A DNA stretch of 64,000 nucleotides, taken from positions 18,048 to 82,047 of the forward strand of contig JAJDUM010000118.1 in assembly GCA_022826645.1 (NCBI GenBank). The letters are read 5' to 3'. The notes below the pieces were generated by a model, which saw only the letters and a program-made list of their open reading frames with translations, made no database searches and was not told the origin of the DNA. Of the stretch, positions 25,811-34,368 are shown piece by piece. Made by a program: the position numbers and the translations under genes. This DNA is from Candidatus Poribacteria bacterium. GTDB lineage: Bacteria > Poribacteria > WGA-4E > PCPOR2b. Position 1 is the stretch's first letter. Each line of letters starts with the position of its first letter.

Positions 25811-26617
25811 TTACGAAATATCCTCTCTCACCCAATGCCGGAACAACGGTTTTACATTGTTAGGGAAAGCGTCGTAAATAGCCAGCGGGACGGGTGGCAC
25901 GTTGTTCTCCTTCCCACCGGTCTCGTCTACAATGCGGGTGCGCTCATCGGAACCGTCCATCAGCACATCCAAGTTGAGCCACCACGGCGCGTAGCGCACT
26001 ACAACGGAGGTTCGCGGCTGATCCGTGCGATTCGGGGCGGTGGCATGCCACATGCGGCTATCCATCACAAGCACACTACCCGCGGGACCCGTCGCCTGCA
26101 TTTCGGTCGGGTAGGGTGTATTTGGATCAACCCCGTTGTCTCCGGTCGGGTTATTGTTCGACCGATGGCTGCCGGGGACGATGAGGGTGCCTCCGTTTTC
26201 GCAAGTAAACGGTGAGAGCATCCACAGCGTTGTGAGGTGCATCGTCGCGTCGGGATACGGGGCAGGGATGTGTCCCGCGTTGTTCTGATTAAAGGGCCAG
26301 TCCCCATGCCATCCGCCGCGCTGGTTTCCCGGATAGTTGATCGTGCCGGTCGTAAAGGATACCCGCATATGGGGTCCTAACAACGCTTCGACCAGAGCAA
26401 GCATACGCCGGTCAGCCAAGTACGGAGCAATCGATTGATCGTAGCGGATGAAACCCGGCACATGTCCGATAGCGTCAGGGGCATTGGGATTGCCATGCAC
26501 GACGGTTGTCCGCTCAACGCTCTCGCGAACGGCATCAACCTCGTTTTCTGGGATGACCCCCTCCATGACATACCACCCATCCATTTTCAGATGTTGCAAC
26601 GCTTGGTCCAAGCTCAT
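25811..26617 (-). CDS. Phytanoyl-CoA dioxygenase (PhyH) family protein
   Basis: A 268-residue Fe(II)/2-oxoglutarate oxygenase. The HxD pair is in GGWHGDWPF near residue 100. The distal His is in DSRMWHATAPN near 190, and the Arg in QPRTSVVVRYAPWW should bind 2-oxoglutarate. Its stop is well separated from the DUF433 gene. It follows the Gfo/Idh gene on the same strand with a 12-base gap, so the two are probably cotranscribed. The substrate is unknown. Confidence 0.9.
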   Translation of the reverse strand: MSLDQALQHLKMDGWYVMEGVIPENEVDAVRESVERTTVVHGNPNAPDAIGHVPGFIRYDQSIAPYLADRRMLALVEALLGPHMRVSFTTGTINYPGNQRGGWHGDWPFNQNNAGHIPAPYPDATMHLTTLWMLSPFTCENGGTLIVPGSHRSNNNPTGDNGVDPNTPYPTEMQATGPAGSVLVMDSRMWHATAPNRTDQPRTSVVVRYAPWWLNLDVLMDGSDERTRIVDETGGKENNVPPVPLAIYDAFPNNVKPLFRHWVREDIS

Positions 26618-26629
26618 GGTGGCTATCTC

Positions 26630-27685
26630 CTACCAATCCGGGCGGCCCACATAGAGTCCGCGGTTGACCATCGGTAACGGCACGCGCATCCCGCCCAGAC
26701 GGTCAGACTCAATCATCCCCATCAACATTTCTTGGCTGCGACGCGCGAGTTGGATCGGTCCCTGCGTCTCCTCTCCGGTATCTAACGCTTCTGCGAGATT
26801 CTTAATGCCCATCTCTGTGCCGCTTTCGCGGGGTACTTCTGGAAAAGGCATCTCCTCTAAGAGGCGCGAGGTGTCCGACGCTTTACGGAATTGGCAAACC
26901 ATGCCGTTATTAATGGTGCGCATCTTTCCCTTTGTGCCGCACACTTCAAACTCAGGACCGGTGCCCGCTGTGTTGTAACCGTGGACTCCGTTGGAGAAAC
27001 GGACATACCCGCCCGCGATGGCTGGATCGGTATTGAGACGATTTCCGTCCCAATCTTCGGGATCGCAGATAATCGAGCCTTGGACGAAATCAATCTCCAC
27101 ATCGCCTGCGAGATATAGCAGCATGTCAGCGGCATGGGTCAGCCCCCACAACGCAGAGGTGGCGCCATATTGAGCGATGACGCACTGCACATCGCCGATC
27201 TCGCCTGCGTCGATTAATTCACGCATCTTGCGATAAAACGGCATGAAGCGGCGCTGAGTCCCGTAATTGAACTTGGTGCCATTTCGCTCAACGGCGTCTA
27301 CCATGGCATCGGCTTCCTCCATCGAGCAGCACAGCGGCTTTTCGGCGTAGATACCTTTCACGCCATTTTCAGCAGCGAAGATCGCGACTTCGGCACGCTG
27401 CGGCGGACGGGTGGCCACACAGACGATGTCTGGCTGTTCCTTTTCAATCATTTCGCGGTAGTCGGTGTAGGCGTTTTGGGCGCCATACCGTTGGCGAGCG
27501 GTTTCCCCCTTCTCGGCGATTACGTCTGATACCGCCACCAGATCCGTGCGATCACACGCCACAGCTGCAGCTGCGTGGGAGTAGGGGATCCAGAGAAAAC
27601 TTTCCGGGCGCCCTTCCATTTCGTCGTCAATTGTGGCACCCATTCGGCCGCATCCAACTAAACAGGCACGATATTGCTTTGCCAT
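26630..27685 (-). CDS. Gfo/Idh/MocA family oxidoreductase
   Basis: A 351-residue NAD(P)-dependent oxidoreductase. The dinucleotide motif is CLVGCGRMGATIDD (about residues 8-21). The Rossmann part continues with VAVSDVIAEKGETARQRYG and CVATRPPQRAEVAIFAAENGVKGIYAEKPLCCS, which holds the characteristic EKP (Lys near 110). The C-terminal beta-sheet domain follows. These enzymes oxidise sugars, inositols or related alcohols. Upstream of and tightly spaced with a PhyH gene, it may act on the same molecule. Confidence 0.92.
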   Translation of the reverse strand: MAKQYRACLVGCGRMGATIDDEMEGRPESFLWIPYSHAAAAVACDRTDLVAVSDVIAEKGETARQRYGAQNAYTDYREMIEKEQPDIVCVATRPPQRAEVAIFAAENGVKGIYAEKPLCCSMEEADAMVDAVERNGTKFNYGTQRRFMPFYRKMRELIDAGEIGDVQCVIAQYGATSALWGLTHAADMLLYLAGDVEIDFVQGSIICDPEDWDGNRLNTDPAIAGGYVRFSNGVHGYNTAGTGPEFEVCGTKGKMRTINNGMVCQFRKASDTSRLLEEMPFPEVPRESGTEMGIKNLAEALDTGEETQGPIQLARRSQEMLMGMIESDRLGGMRVPLPMVNRGLYVGRPDW

Positions 27686-27883
27686 TACGGACTCCTTTCA
27701 TAGAACAATCTTATGGTTGTATAATTACTCCACTATTCGCAATTGCTGTGTAGCAGCTTCATCTATCTCCCACGTCTGCGGGTTGATGACCACACCGTAG
27801 GTATCGCGGGCGTGTGCGAGCGTAACTTTTTCTTCGAGAACATCTGCCAAAACCGCTTGTGGATTCCGTGCAAAAGGATTTCC

Positions 27884-29479
27884 CTAGCCGCCTGCACCCG
27901 CGGCGATGTGACGGAAAACATCACCACGCTGGATAGTCAACGTAGGTTTGGGAGGCAGTTCGGAAGCCTCGCCTTCAGGGTTCAAGATATTTTGTGACGG
28001 AGCACCCGCGCCTCCTCCTTGCAGACCGTAGGGTTGATATTTTGTGCGGTCTGCGCGAATCTGTAGCGTCGCTTCTTGAGCCAGTAAACGAAAGTCGCGG
28101 ACCAGGCTTAGCCCCCCACGATAGATCCCCGCACCACCTGTATCAGGAAGATAGCTGTAGCTCTCAATCCGAAGTGGCAGCTCGGCTTCTAACACCTCGG
28201 CGGGATTGTTGGAAAAGTTGACCACGCTGCTCGCTACACCGTCGATCCCATCTTGATTGAAACGTCCTCCCCATGAGCCGTAGAGAAACTCAAGAAACAC
28301 AAACCCGTGCAGTTCCGTCTTTCCATCTTGTACGACGTGTTCGTAGCCGCCGATGCTGACACCGGTATCGCCTCCGATTTCACAAGCGGGTACTCGGTCG
28401 GGTGCTGCTTGGGCGAGGGCACCGAAGACCACATTGGCGATGCGAAAACCGGTCAAACCGCGTGCAGCGACGGGACCCGGTGCTAACGGATTGACGATCG
28501 TGCCCTCTGGTGCTATGACAGTAATTGGACGGAAGTAGCCACCATTGTTCGGAACATCTGCGCCCATCAGGCAGCGCACACAGGCATAGGCGGTCGATTG
28601 TGTAAATGAGAGGGGACAATTGATGCCGCCTCTGACCTGTGGCGATGAGCCTGTGAAGTCAACGGTCATGTGGTCGCCGTTAATAGTAATGGTAACCGCA
28701 ATCGGGATTGGATCAGGATCAATACCGTCGTCGTCCAGGTAGTCCGTAAACGAATAAGTGCCATCAGGTAGCGCAGCAATCTCCGCCTTTGCGGTTCGCT
28801 CTGCATAGTTGAGCAACTCTGCGAAATAGGCTGAGAGTTGCGCTACGCCATATTTCTCAAATAGCCCCCGTACACCCTCTTGACCGACATGCAAACACGC
28901 CAATTCTGCGCGTAAATCGCCGAGAACCTGACGTGGAATGCGTACGTTACGAGCGATAAAGTCAAAGACCGTCTGATTCGCTTCTCCCTCGTCATAAAGC
29001 CTAAGCAGCGGGATACACAAACCTTCCTGATAAAGTTCTGTTGCATCACAGCCGTTGCCGCCCGGCGTTTTGCCTCCGATGTCGGTGTGATGCGCAATAC
29101 AAACAACGAAGGCGATAGGAGACGGATCGTCGAGAAAGGTGGGTTTGCACAGATACATATCAGGCAGATGTGAGCCGCCTTCGTATGGGTCGTTGGTGAT
29201 GTATATGTCGCCGTCACGCATTTGCCCACCAAACTTAGCGATGACCGCCCGCATAAATTCCGGCACAGAACCGAGGTGCAGCGGCAATGTCAATCCTTGT
29301 GCGATCAGTTGCCCTTCTGCGTCACACACAGCTGCAGACAGATCCATCGCGTTCTTCAGATTGGATGAATATGCCGTGCGTACCAACGTCAGCGCCATCT
29401 CATCTACCAGCGCGTCCAGTGCATTTTTAATCAGTTCCGATGTAATGGGATCAAGGGAGTTTGTGGTGTCGTTCATCAT
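27884..29479 (-). CDS. hyuB: Hydantoinase B/oxoprolinase family protein, ended by in-frame TAG
   Basis: A 531-residue HyuB-type subunit of ATP-dependent hydantoinase, oxoprolinase or acetone carboxylase complexes. Family motifs include DPITSELIKNALDALVDEMALTLVRTAYS, NDPYEGGSHLPDM (about 95), HHTDIGGKTPGGNG (about 125) and FTGSSPQVRGGINCP (about 275). It stops with GAGG-TAG where relatives continue GGYGDP. The same frame goes on with GNPFARNPQAVLADVLEEK to TAA at 27725, giving 584 residues. The TAG (27886-27884) therefore replaces one residue, probably Tyr or Trp, and removes 52 others. No HyuA gene is adjacent, so it may be a decaying orphan. Confidence 0.85.
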   Translation of the reverse strand: MMNDTTNSLDPITSELIKNALDALVDEMALTLVRTAYSSNLKNAMDLSAAVCDAEGQLIAQGLTLPLHLGSVPEFMRAVIAKFGGQMRDGDIYITNDPYEGGSHLPDMYLCKPTFLDDPSPIAFVVCIAHHTDIGGKTPGGNGCDATELYQEGLCIPLLRLYDEGEANQTVFDFIARNVRIPRQVLGDLRAELACLHVGQEGVRGLFEKYGVAQLSAYFAELLNYAERTAKAEIAALPDGTYSFTDYLDDDGIDPDPIPIAVTITINGDHMTVDFTGSSPQVRGGINCPLSFTQSTAYACVRCLMGADVPNNGGYFRPITVIAPEGTIVNPLAPGPVAARGLTGFRIANVVFGALAQAAPDRVPACEIGGDTGVSIGGYEHVVQDGKTELHGFVFLEFLYGSWGGRFNQDGIDGVASSVVNFSNNPAEVLEAELPLRIESYSYLPDTGGAGIYRGGLSLVRDFRLLAQEATLQIRADRTKYQPYGLQGGGAGAPSQNILNPEGEASELPPKPTLTIQRGDVFRHIAAGAGG

Positions 29480-29580
29480 CTGTTCTTTCGACTGTGGATT
29501 CGGGATAAGTCTGAGACTTGATGCGGGTTACCTACTCCGTTGGGATCGGCAATCCAACAGAAACGGGGAATCTTTCTCTA

Positions 29581-29609
29581 TTGACATGCCACCCTGATGG
29601 TGCTACACT
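29581..29609 (+). promoter_or_regulatory. Sigma-70-type promoter for the TPR lipoprotein gene
   Basis: TTGACA (29581-29586) and TACACT (29604-29609) have a 17-base spacer, about 140 bases before the ATG. The leader contains a small inverted repeat (ACGGGT at 29705-29710, ACCCGT at 29715-29720) of unknown role. Confidence 0.6.
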
Positions 29610-29751
29610 TTACCGCAAAACCGGAGAAAAATCAAGACGAAAATCGGATTGACCGGAGGGAAGTTTCAGTTAGGGCATTATGGAGTTAGTTTTACGATTC
29701 GTTGACGGGTATCAACCCGTTCAGAATTTTGGGATATGAGGAGAATTGAGA

Positions 29752-30693
29752 ATGAAATACATCCTTGCAATTTGCCTGATTGGGGCAACTGTTTTTCTCA
29801 TTTCCTGTCATGATGAGGAAGTGGCAGCACATTATAATCGGGGAAATGCATATCAAGAAGAAGGTAAATTTAATGAAGCGATATTGGCATACAAAAAGGC
29901 GATTGAGATTGATTCCGATTTTGCAGAAGCGCATTATAACTTGGGAAATGCCTATTATCGCCAAGGGCAGATTGATGAAGCGGAAATGGCGTACAAGAAC
30001 GCAATCGGTATCCAACCCGATTTTGTGGAGGCGCGTAACAGTTTAGGACTCGTTTATCGTATAAAGGACAACAATGCGGCTGCGATAGAAGAACTTAAAG
30101 CGGTGATCAGCATTTCTCCAGACAATGTGCAAGCGCATCACAATCTGGGGCGCTCCTACATGGAACAGGGCAAATTTGAGGACGCTATTGTCGCCTTTGA
30201 GGAGGCGATTCATCTCAATCCGGACAGTGCATACGCTTACTACTATCTCGGAAACTGCTACAAAGAACAGGGCAGGTTCGACCAAGCGGTGGAGACTTTC
30301 AAAAAAGCTGTCGCGATAAGCCCTCACGACGCTCTATCGCATCATAACATGGGAATCTCACTTTATAATCTGAACCGGTTCGACGAAGCTGTAACCCACT
30401 TTGAAGCAGCTACCCGCATCAGTCCCACCTTGGCAAATCTACACAACAATCTGGGAAATGCCTACAAGGCGCAAGGCAGGTTCAACGAAGCCGTTGATGC
30501 ATTTGAGAGGGCGGTGCGCGTCAATCCGAGCGATGCAATGGCGTACTACAATTTGGCAATCATCTATGCCGAACGAGGGGATAATGGAGATGCCGTGACT
30601 CAGTACAGGCAGGCGCTCCATCTCGCCCGTACCAATCCCGACCTGCAGGAACTTATACCTGAGATAGAAGCTCGTATTAAAGCGTTAAAATGA
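29752..30693 (+). CDS. Tetratricopeptide-repeat lipoprotein
   Basis: A 313-residue protein starting at ATG 29752 with GAGGAG ribosome site. The signal peptide MKYILAICLIGATVFLIS ends in a lipobox (LISC), so it should be a membrane-anchored lipoprotein. About eight TPR units of 34 residues follow, from AAHYNRGNAYQEEGKFNEA to AMAYYNLAIIYAERGDNGDA, nearly filling the chain. TPR arrays bind proteins or complexes; the partner is not known. The next gene follows after 33 bases and may be cotranscribed. Confidence 0.9.
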   Translation: MKYILAICLIGATVFLISCHDEEVAAHYNRGNAYQEEGKFNEAILAYKKAIEIDSDFAEAHYNLGNAYYRQGQIDEAEMAYKNAIGIQPDFVEARNSLGLVYRIKDNNAAAIEELKAVISISPDNVQAHHNLGRSYMEQGKFEDAIVAFEEAIHLNPDSAYAYYYLGNCYKEQGRFDQAVETFKKAVAISPHDALSHHNMGISLYNLNRFDEAVTHFEAATRISPTLANLHNNLGNAYKAQGRFNEAVDAFERAVRVNPSDAMAYYNLAIIYAERGDNGDAVTQYRQALHLARTNPDLQELIPEIEARIKALK

Positions 30694-30726
30694 AGCTAAA
30701 CCCTTTCAGTCGTATCGGAGGAAAGT

Positions 30727-31314
30727 ATGCGTGTTATCGTAGTTGGCTGTGAGTACACCGGCGTTACAACCTTAATTGAAGGCATTCTGGACTGGGGACA
30801 TGAGCGGGATATCAACCATCACCTTGATGACCACTTTACCATTCCAGACCGGCAACATCTCGCCCCCGAAGATATGGAGACAATGGTTAATCTCTCTCCC
30901 GCCCTCAAAGAGCGGTTCCAGCGGATGCAACTCGTTTATCATATCCGCCTGTTGCACCACTTTGATCACATCTTGTTGGGTGGTTTCCATATTGAGGAAG
31001 CGATTTATGGTCCCCTCTACTACTATCCCGGTGGCGTAGCGAGTGAGATACGCGAGTACGAGGAAGAGATGCCGAAAAACGCAATCCTGGTGCATTTGAC
31101 AGCTAGGCCCGAAGTGATTGAAAAACGTATGGAGACAGATCCTCACGAGTATTCCCTCATCAAGAAAGAGGATATTCCGACGCTTCTGGATGGTTTCCAA
31201 GAAGAATTCGATGCGTCTCTGATTCCAAACAAGATCCAGATTGACACCTCTGACTTGGCACCGAAAGGGCTGCTTCAGACTTTTCTAAGCCAATCCGCTC
31301 AATTTACAGAATGA
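30727..31314 (+). CDS. P-loop kinase-like protein with altered Walker A
   Basis: A 195-residue protein with a nucleotide-kinase-like appearance. The first strand and loop read VIVVGCEYTGVTTL (residues 3-16), which has G-x4-G but Val13 in place of the Walker A lysine. A long helical region, the lid-like VHLTARPEVIEKRMETDPHEYSL (about 125-145) and an acidic EEFDASLIPNKIQIDTSD end resemble thymidylate and deoxynucleoside kinases. The missing Lys argues against normal ATP hydrolysis. Binding or regulatory function is possible. GGAGG ribosome site at 30719. Confidence 0.7.
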   Translation: MRVIVVGCEYTGVTTLIEGILDWGHERDINHHLDDHFTIPDRQHLAPEDMETMVNLSPALKERFQRMQLVYHIRLLHHFDHILLGGFHIEEAIYGPLYYYPGGVASEIREYEEEMPKNAILVHLTARPEVIEKRMETDPHEYSLIKKEDIPTLLDGFQEEFDASLIPNKIQIDTSDLAPKGLLQTFLSQSAQFTE

Positions 31315-31546
31315 AACCGTAGCAAGACAGCGCGAGCAGGACTACGCTCGATTCTGTGTGCGTGTGAGCATCTTCTCTTTTTGCCCAAGTCAGTTTTCAT
31401 CCAGTGCTCCTTTTTGACGCTACACCGCTGCCGCTTTTACGATGCACTTCCTCTCCACCGTCCCGATAAATTGATGAGAAGAATTTCGAAGAAACACCCG
31501 ACATCTGGATTTAACGCATTATATTTGATCGCGGAAAGGAAACGAT

Positions 31547-32872
31547 ATGCACGAAACACAAGACACCATGGCAACTGTCCCAACGCGAGCGTTCCTGGTT
31601 GGGGTAAAGTTGAAAGATGAATTGCAGAGTGACGCGGAAAGTTCGCTGGAAGAACTGAGACGGCTCGCAGAGACGGCGGGGATGGAGGTGCTTGCTGAGA
31701 TCATACAGCCAAAAGAAACACCCGATCCCGCCTATTTCATCGGACGTGGAAAGCTGGAAGAGTTAGAGGCGCTGGTTGGTGAACTCAGGGTGGAAGCAGT
31801 AATTTTTGATAACGACCTTACACCGGCACAAACTCGTAATTTAGAAAAGGTTCTTGATAGCGTCGTTGTCGATCGAACAAGCCTGATTCTGCAGATCTTC
31901 GCACAACGTGCACAGACCAACGCCGCCAAGTTACAGGTTGACCTTGCCCAGCTACAATATGCGTTGCCGCGTTTGACACGAATGTGGACGCACCTCTCTC
32001 GACTCGGTACGGGTGCGGGCGGCACAGCAGGAGTGGCTGCCGGACGGGCTGGTGGTGCGGTACGGGGACCCGGTGAAACCCAGCTTCAGATAGACCGCCG
32101 GTTGGTTCGCACCCAAATTTCGCGTGTCAAGAAAGCACTCCAAAAAGTTGAGAAGCATCGGCGGGTGCAGCGCAAGCAACGTCAGGAGATGATTAATGTA
32201 TCACTTGTCGGCTACACCAATGCGGGGAAATCAACGCTCTTTAACGCTTTGACGAGTGAAGATCGGTTGGCTGAAGATAAGCTGTTTGCGACGTTGGATC
32301 CAACAACCCGCTTACTCGATTTGCCGGATAATAAACACGTTCTACTGAGCGATACGGTCGGTTTTCTGAAAAAACTGCCACACCACTTGGTCGCTTCATT
32401 TAAAGCAACGCTGGAGGAAGTTGTGGAGGCGGACTTGCTGCTCCATGTCGTTGATGCGTCCCATCCCGAGGCGGAAAGCCAGATCAATGCTGTCGATGAG
32501 GTGCTTAAGGAGTTGGGTGCCTTTGAAAGACCAACGCTCATGCTGTTCAACAAGATTGATCTGCTGGAGGAGGAAGGGTATGCCCAGCTATTCCGGAGCA
32601 AATATCCCGATAGCCTCTCAATATCGGCGCAGAACGGTACGGGATTGGAAGCCCTAAAAGACCTGCTCGCTGAACGCTTCTCAACGCACGATGTGGATAT
32701 GTCACTTGCGCTCTCTTATCAGGATGGAAAGGCGTTGGACTATCTGTATAAGCACGGCGAAGTATTCGATACGGACTATCAGGGTGAATCAATCCGGGTC
32801 AAAGCGAAACTCCCACAACGTCACTTGAAGGCTTTAGAACGCCTCACAACGAATTCGACGCTATCATATTAA
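31547..32872 (+). CDS. hflX: Ribosome-associated GTPase HflX
   Basis: A 441-residue HflX. The N-terminal HflX domain has FIGRGKLEELEALV and FDNDLTPAQTRNLEKVL (about 63-110), then LPRLTRMWTHLSRLGTGAGG (about 140) and RGPGETQLQIDRRLV (about 175). The G domain has G1 GYTNAGKSTLFNAL (about 225), the switch DTVGFLKKLPHHLVASFKATLEE (about 270), and NKID (about 340). HflX binds the 50S subunit and rescues stalled ribosomes. Ribosome site GGAAAGGAAACG precedes the ATG. The 230 bases upstream show no gene. Confidence 0.97.
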   Translation: MHETQDTMATVPTRAFLVGVKLKDELQSDAESSLEELRRLAETAGMEVLAEIIQPKETPDPAYFIGRGKLEELEALVGELRVEAVIFDNDLTPAQTRNLEKVLDSVVVDRTSLILQIFAQRAQTNAAKLQVDLAQLQYALPRLTRMWTHLSRLGTGAGGTAGVAAGRAGGAVRGPGETQLQIDRRLVRTQISRVKKALQKVEKHRRVQRKQRQEMINVSLVGYTNAGKSTLFNALTSEDRLAEDKLFATLDPTTRLLDLPDNKHVLLSDTVGFLKKLPHHLVASFKATLEEVVEADLLLHVVDASHPEAESQINAVDEVLKELGAFERPTLMLFNKIDLLEEEGYAQLFRSKYPDSLSISAQNGTGLEALKDLLAERFSTHDVDMSLALSYQDGKALDYLYKHGEVFDTDYQGESIRVKAKLPQRHLKALERLTTNSTLSY

Positions 32873-32906
32873 ATCCCCAAGTTCAGTTCATAGGGTAGTA
32901 TAAGAG

Positions 32907-33548
32907 ATGCTCCGACACCTATATGGTAATGTCTACTGTTGGAAAGAGCGTCACGGTAAGCCTGAGACGCCTTACGATTGGAACAGCTACGCAATTCGTA
33001 TAGATCGGGCAAATGTCTTGGCATTGGTGGATCCACTCTCTTTGACCGATGCAGAGATCCGACAGATTGAGGCGATCGGTACGCCAACCCATATCCTCTT
33101 GACCTGCAATTGGCATCTCAGAGAAGGGGAGATTTTCCGAGAACGATGGGGCTGTAAGATCTACCTCAACGCATTTGGATTGTCAGAAGCCGAGACGACG
33201 ATAGACGGCACTTTTGAGGACGGTGATCGGTTGTGGGACACTATCGAAGTGATTCATATTCCGCATGCCGGTTGGACAGAAGAGACCGCATTTTTAGTGG
33301 AACAAGAGAAGGGGCTTCTCATCGTCGGAGATGCGGTATGTGGCGGACGGGCAGATATTGGTATTCCCAAAGGTGAAGTTGGCATCTTTACCAATCAACT
33401 CGAAGCTATCTCGGATCGTGGGAAAGCGCGAAAATCGTTGATGGGTCTGATGGAATATCCTTTTGATGCCATCTGTTTTGCACACGGCACTCCGATTCGG
33501 CATCAAGCGAAAGCGGCGTTGCAGCGATTTCTCGACACGAACTTGTAA
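32907..33548 (+). CDS. Metallo-beta-lactamase-fold-like protein with degenerate metal site
   Basis: A 213-residue protein whose layout follows metallo-beta-lactamase hydrolases: YAIRIDRANVLALVDPLS at the start, THILLTCNWHLREGE where the HxHxDH motif should be (about residue 70), HIPHAGWTEETAFLV (about 115), GDAVCGG (about 140) and FAHGTPI (about 195). The metal motif reads NWHLRE, so two or more ligands are missing. Later His and Asp residues remain. Catalysis is uncertain. It follows hflX by 34 bases and precedes a creatininase-like gene. Confidence 0.72.
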   Translation: MLRHLYGNVYCWKERHGKPETPYDWNSYAIRIDRANVLALVDPLSLTDAEIRQIEAIGTPTHILLTCNWHLREGEIFRERWGCKIYLNAFGLSEAETTIDGTFEDGDRLWDTIEVIHIPHAGWTEETAFLVEQEKGLLIVGDAVCGGRADIGIPKGEVGIFTNQLEAISDRGKARKSLMGLMEYPFDAICFAHGTPIRHQAKAALQRFLDTNL

Positions 33549-33595
33549 AACCACCATCAATTTCCATGAAGCGAGTGAAGACAAAAGGATTAACG

Positions 33596-34345
33596 ATGCA
33601 GCCAACATGGAGACGCTATCAAGAACTTCGTCCTGACGAACTGGCGGACTGTATCGAAGCAACGCCAATCGCCTTCTGGCCCCTGGGTCTTATCGAACAT
33701 CACGGGTGGCATCTGCCTGTCGGATATGATGGAATTAAAGCGGAACGCATCTGCATTCGGATTGCCGAAAACACGGGCGGAATCATCCTACCGACGATGT
33801 GGTGGGGCGCAAATGGCGGTCACGGGGATTTTCTCTGGACGCACTATCAGCCGGAGGAAGCAACGGCTTCTATTCTGGTCAAGACTACCGAACAATTAAT
33901 CAAATTTGGGTTTCGGATTATCGTGCTGCTCGCAGGGCACTATCCTTGGCAAGGGATACTGGAGAAACATATCCCGCCGATTCAACAGGCGCATCCCAAC
34001 ACCTCTATTTTCTGGGGCACGGAGATGTCGATCTGCGGGGAAGCGGTGAAACTGCCCGGTGATCACGCCGCGCGGGAGGAGACCTCCTACGGGCTCTGTT
34101 TATTCCCGGAGCTCATCGATATAAATGCTCTGCATTCGGGGCGGGATACATCAGTTTGGCCCAGGGGCGAAGTTCCTCCGGGCGAGAATCGCCATCCCGG
34201 CGTGTGCTTTGACCCAAATGACCCGTCGTTTGGGCAGATGGGTGAGGATGCACGGACCGCCTCTGCAGAGAGAGGAGAGGAAGGTATTTCGCGTCTGGTC
34301 GCTCATCTGTTGGAGATCATAGGCTCCTTAGATAAACGGGGGTAG
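33596..34345 (+). CDS. Creatininase family amidohydrolase
   Basis: A 249-residue protein starting at ATG 33596 (ribosome site AAAAGGA); a longer frame from 33566 is possible. The family motif EHHGWHLPVGYDG (about residue 29) holds the metal ligands, followed by LPTMWWGANGGHGDF, VLLAGHYPWQ (about 115) and a Glu-rich HAAREETSYG (about 155). Creatininase relatives open cyclic amides and include enzymes of cofactor side pathways. The substrate is unknown. It lies 47 bases after the metallo-beta-lactamase-like gene. Confidence 0.88.
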   Translation: MQPTWRRYQELRPDELADCIEATPIAFWPLGLIEHHGWHLPVGYDGIKAERICIRIAENTGGIILPTMWWGANGGHGDFLWTHYQPEEATASILVKTTEQLIKFGFRIIVLLAGHYPWQGILEKHIPPIQQAHPNTSIFWGTEMSICGEAVKLPGDHAAREETSYGLCLFPELIDINALHSGRDTSVWPRGEVPPGENRHPGVCFDPNDPSFGQMGEDARTASAERGEEGISRLVAHLLEIIGSLDKRG

Positions 34346-34368
34346 GAGTGCAGTTGTAAATGCTTCCC

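Noticed and set aside
25151..29479. TAG recoded as a sense codon (two in-frame TAG within 3 kb)
   Set aside because: TAG ends the ThDP enzyme, trpE, hsdS, mazF and the DUF1844 gene at family-typical positions, and the two sites imply different residues (Gln versus Tyr or Trp).
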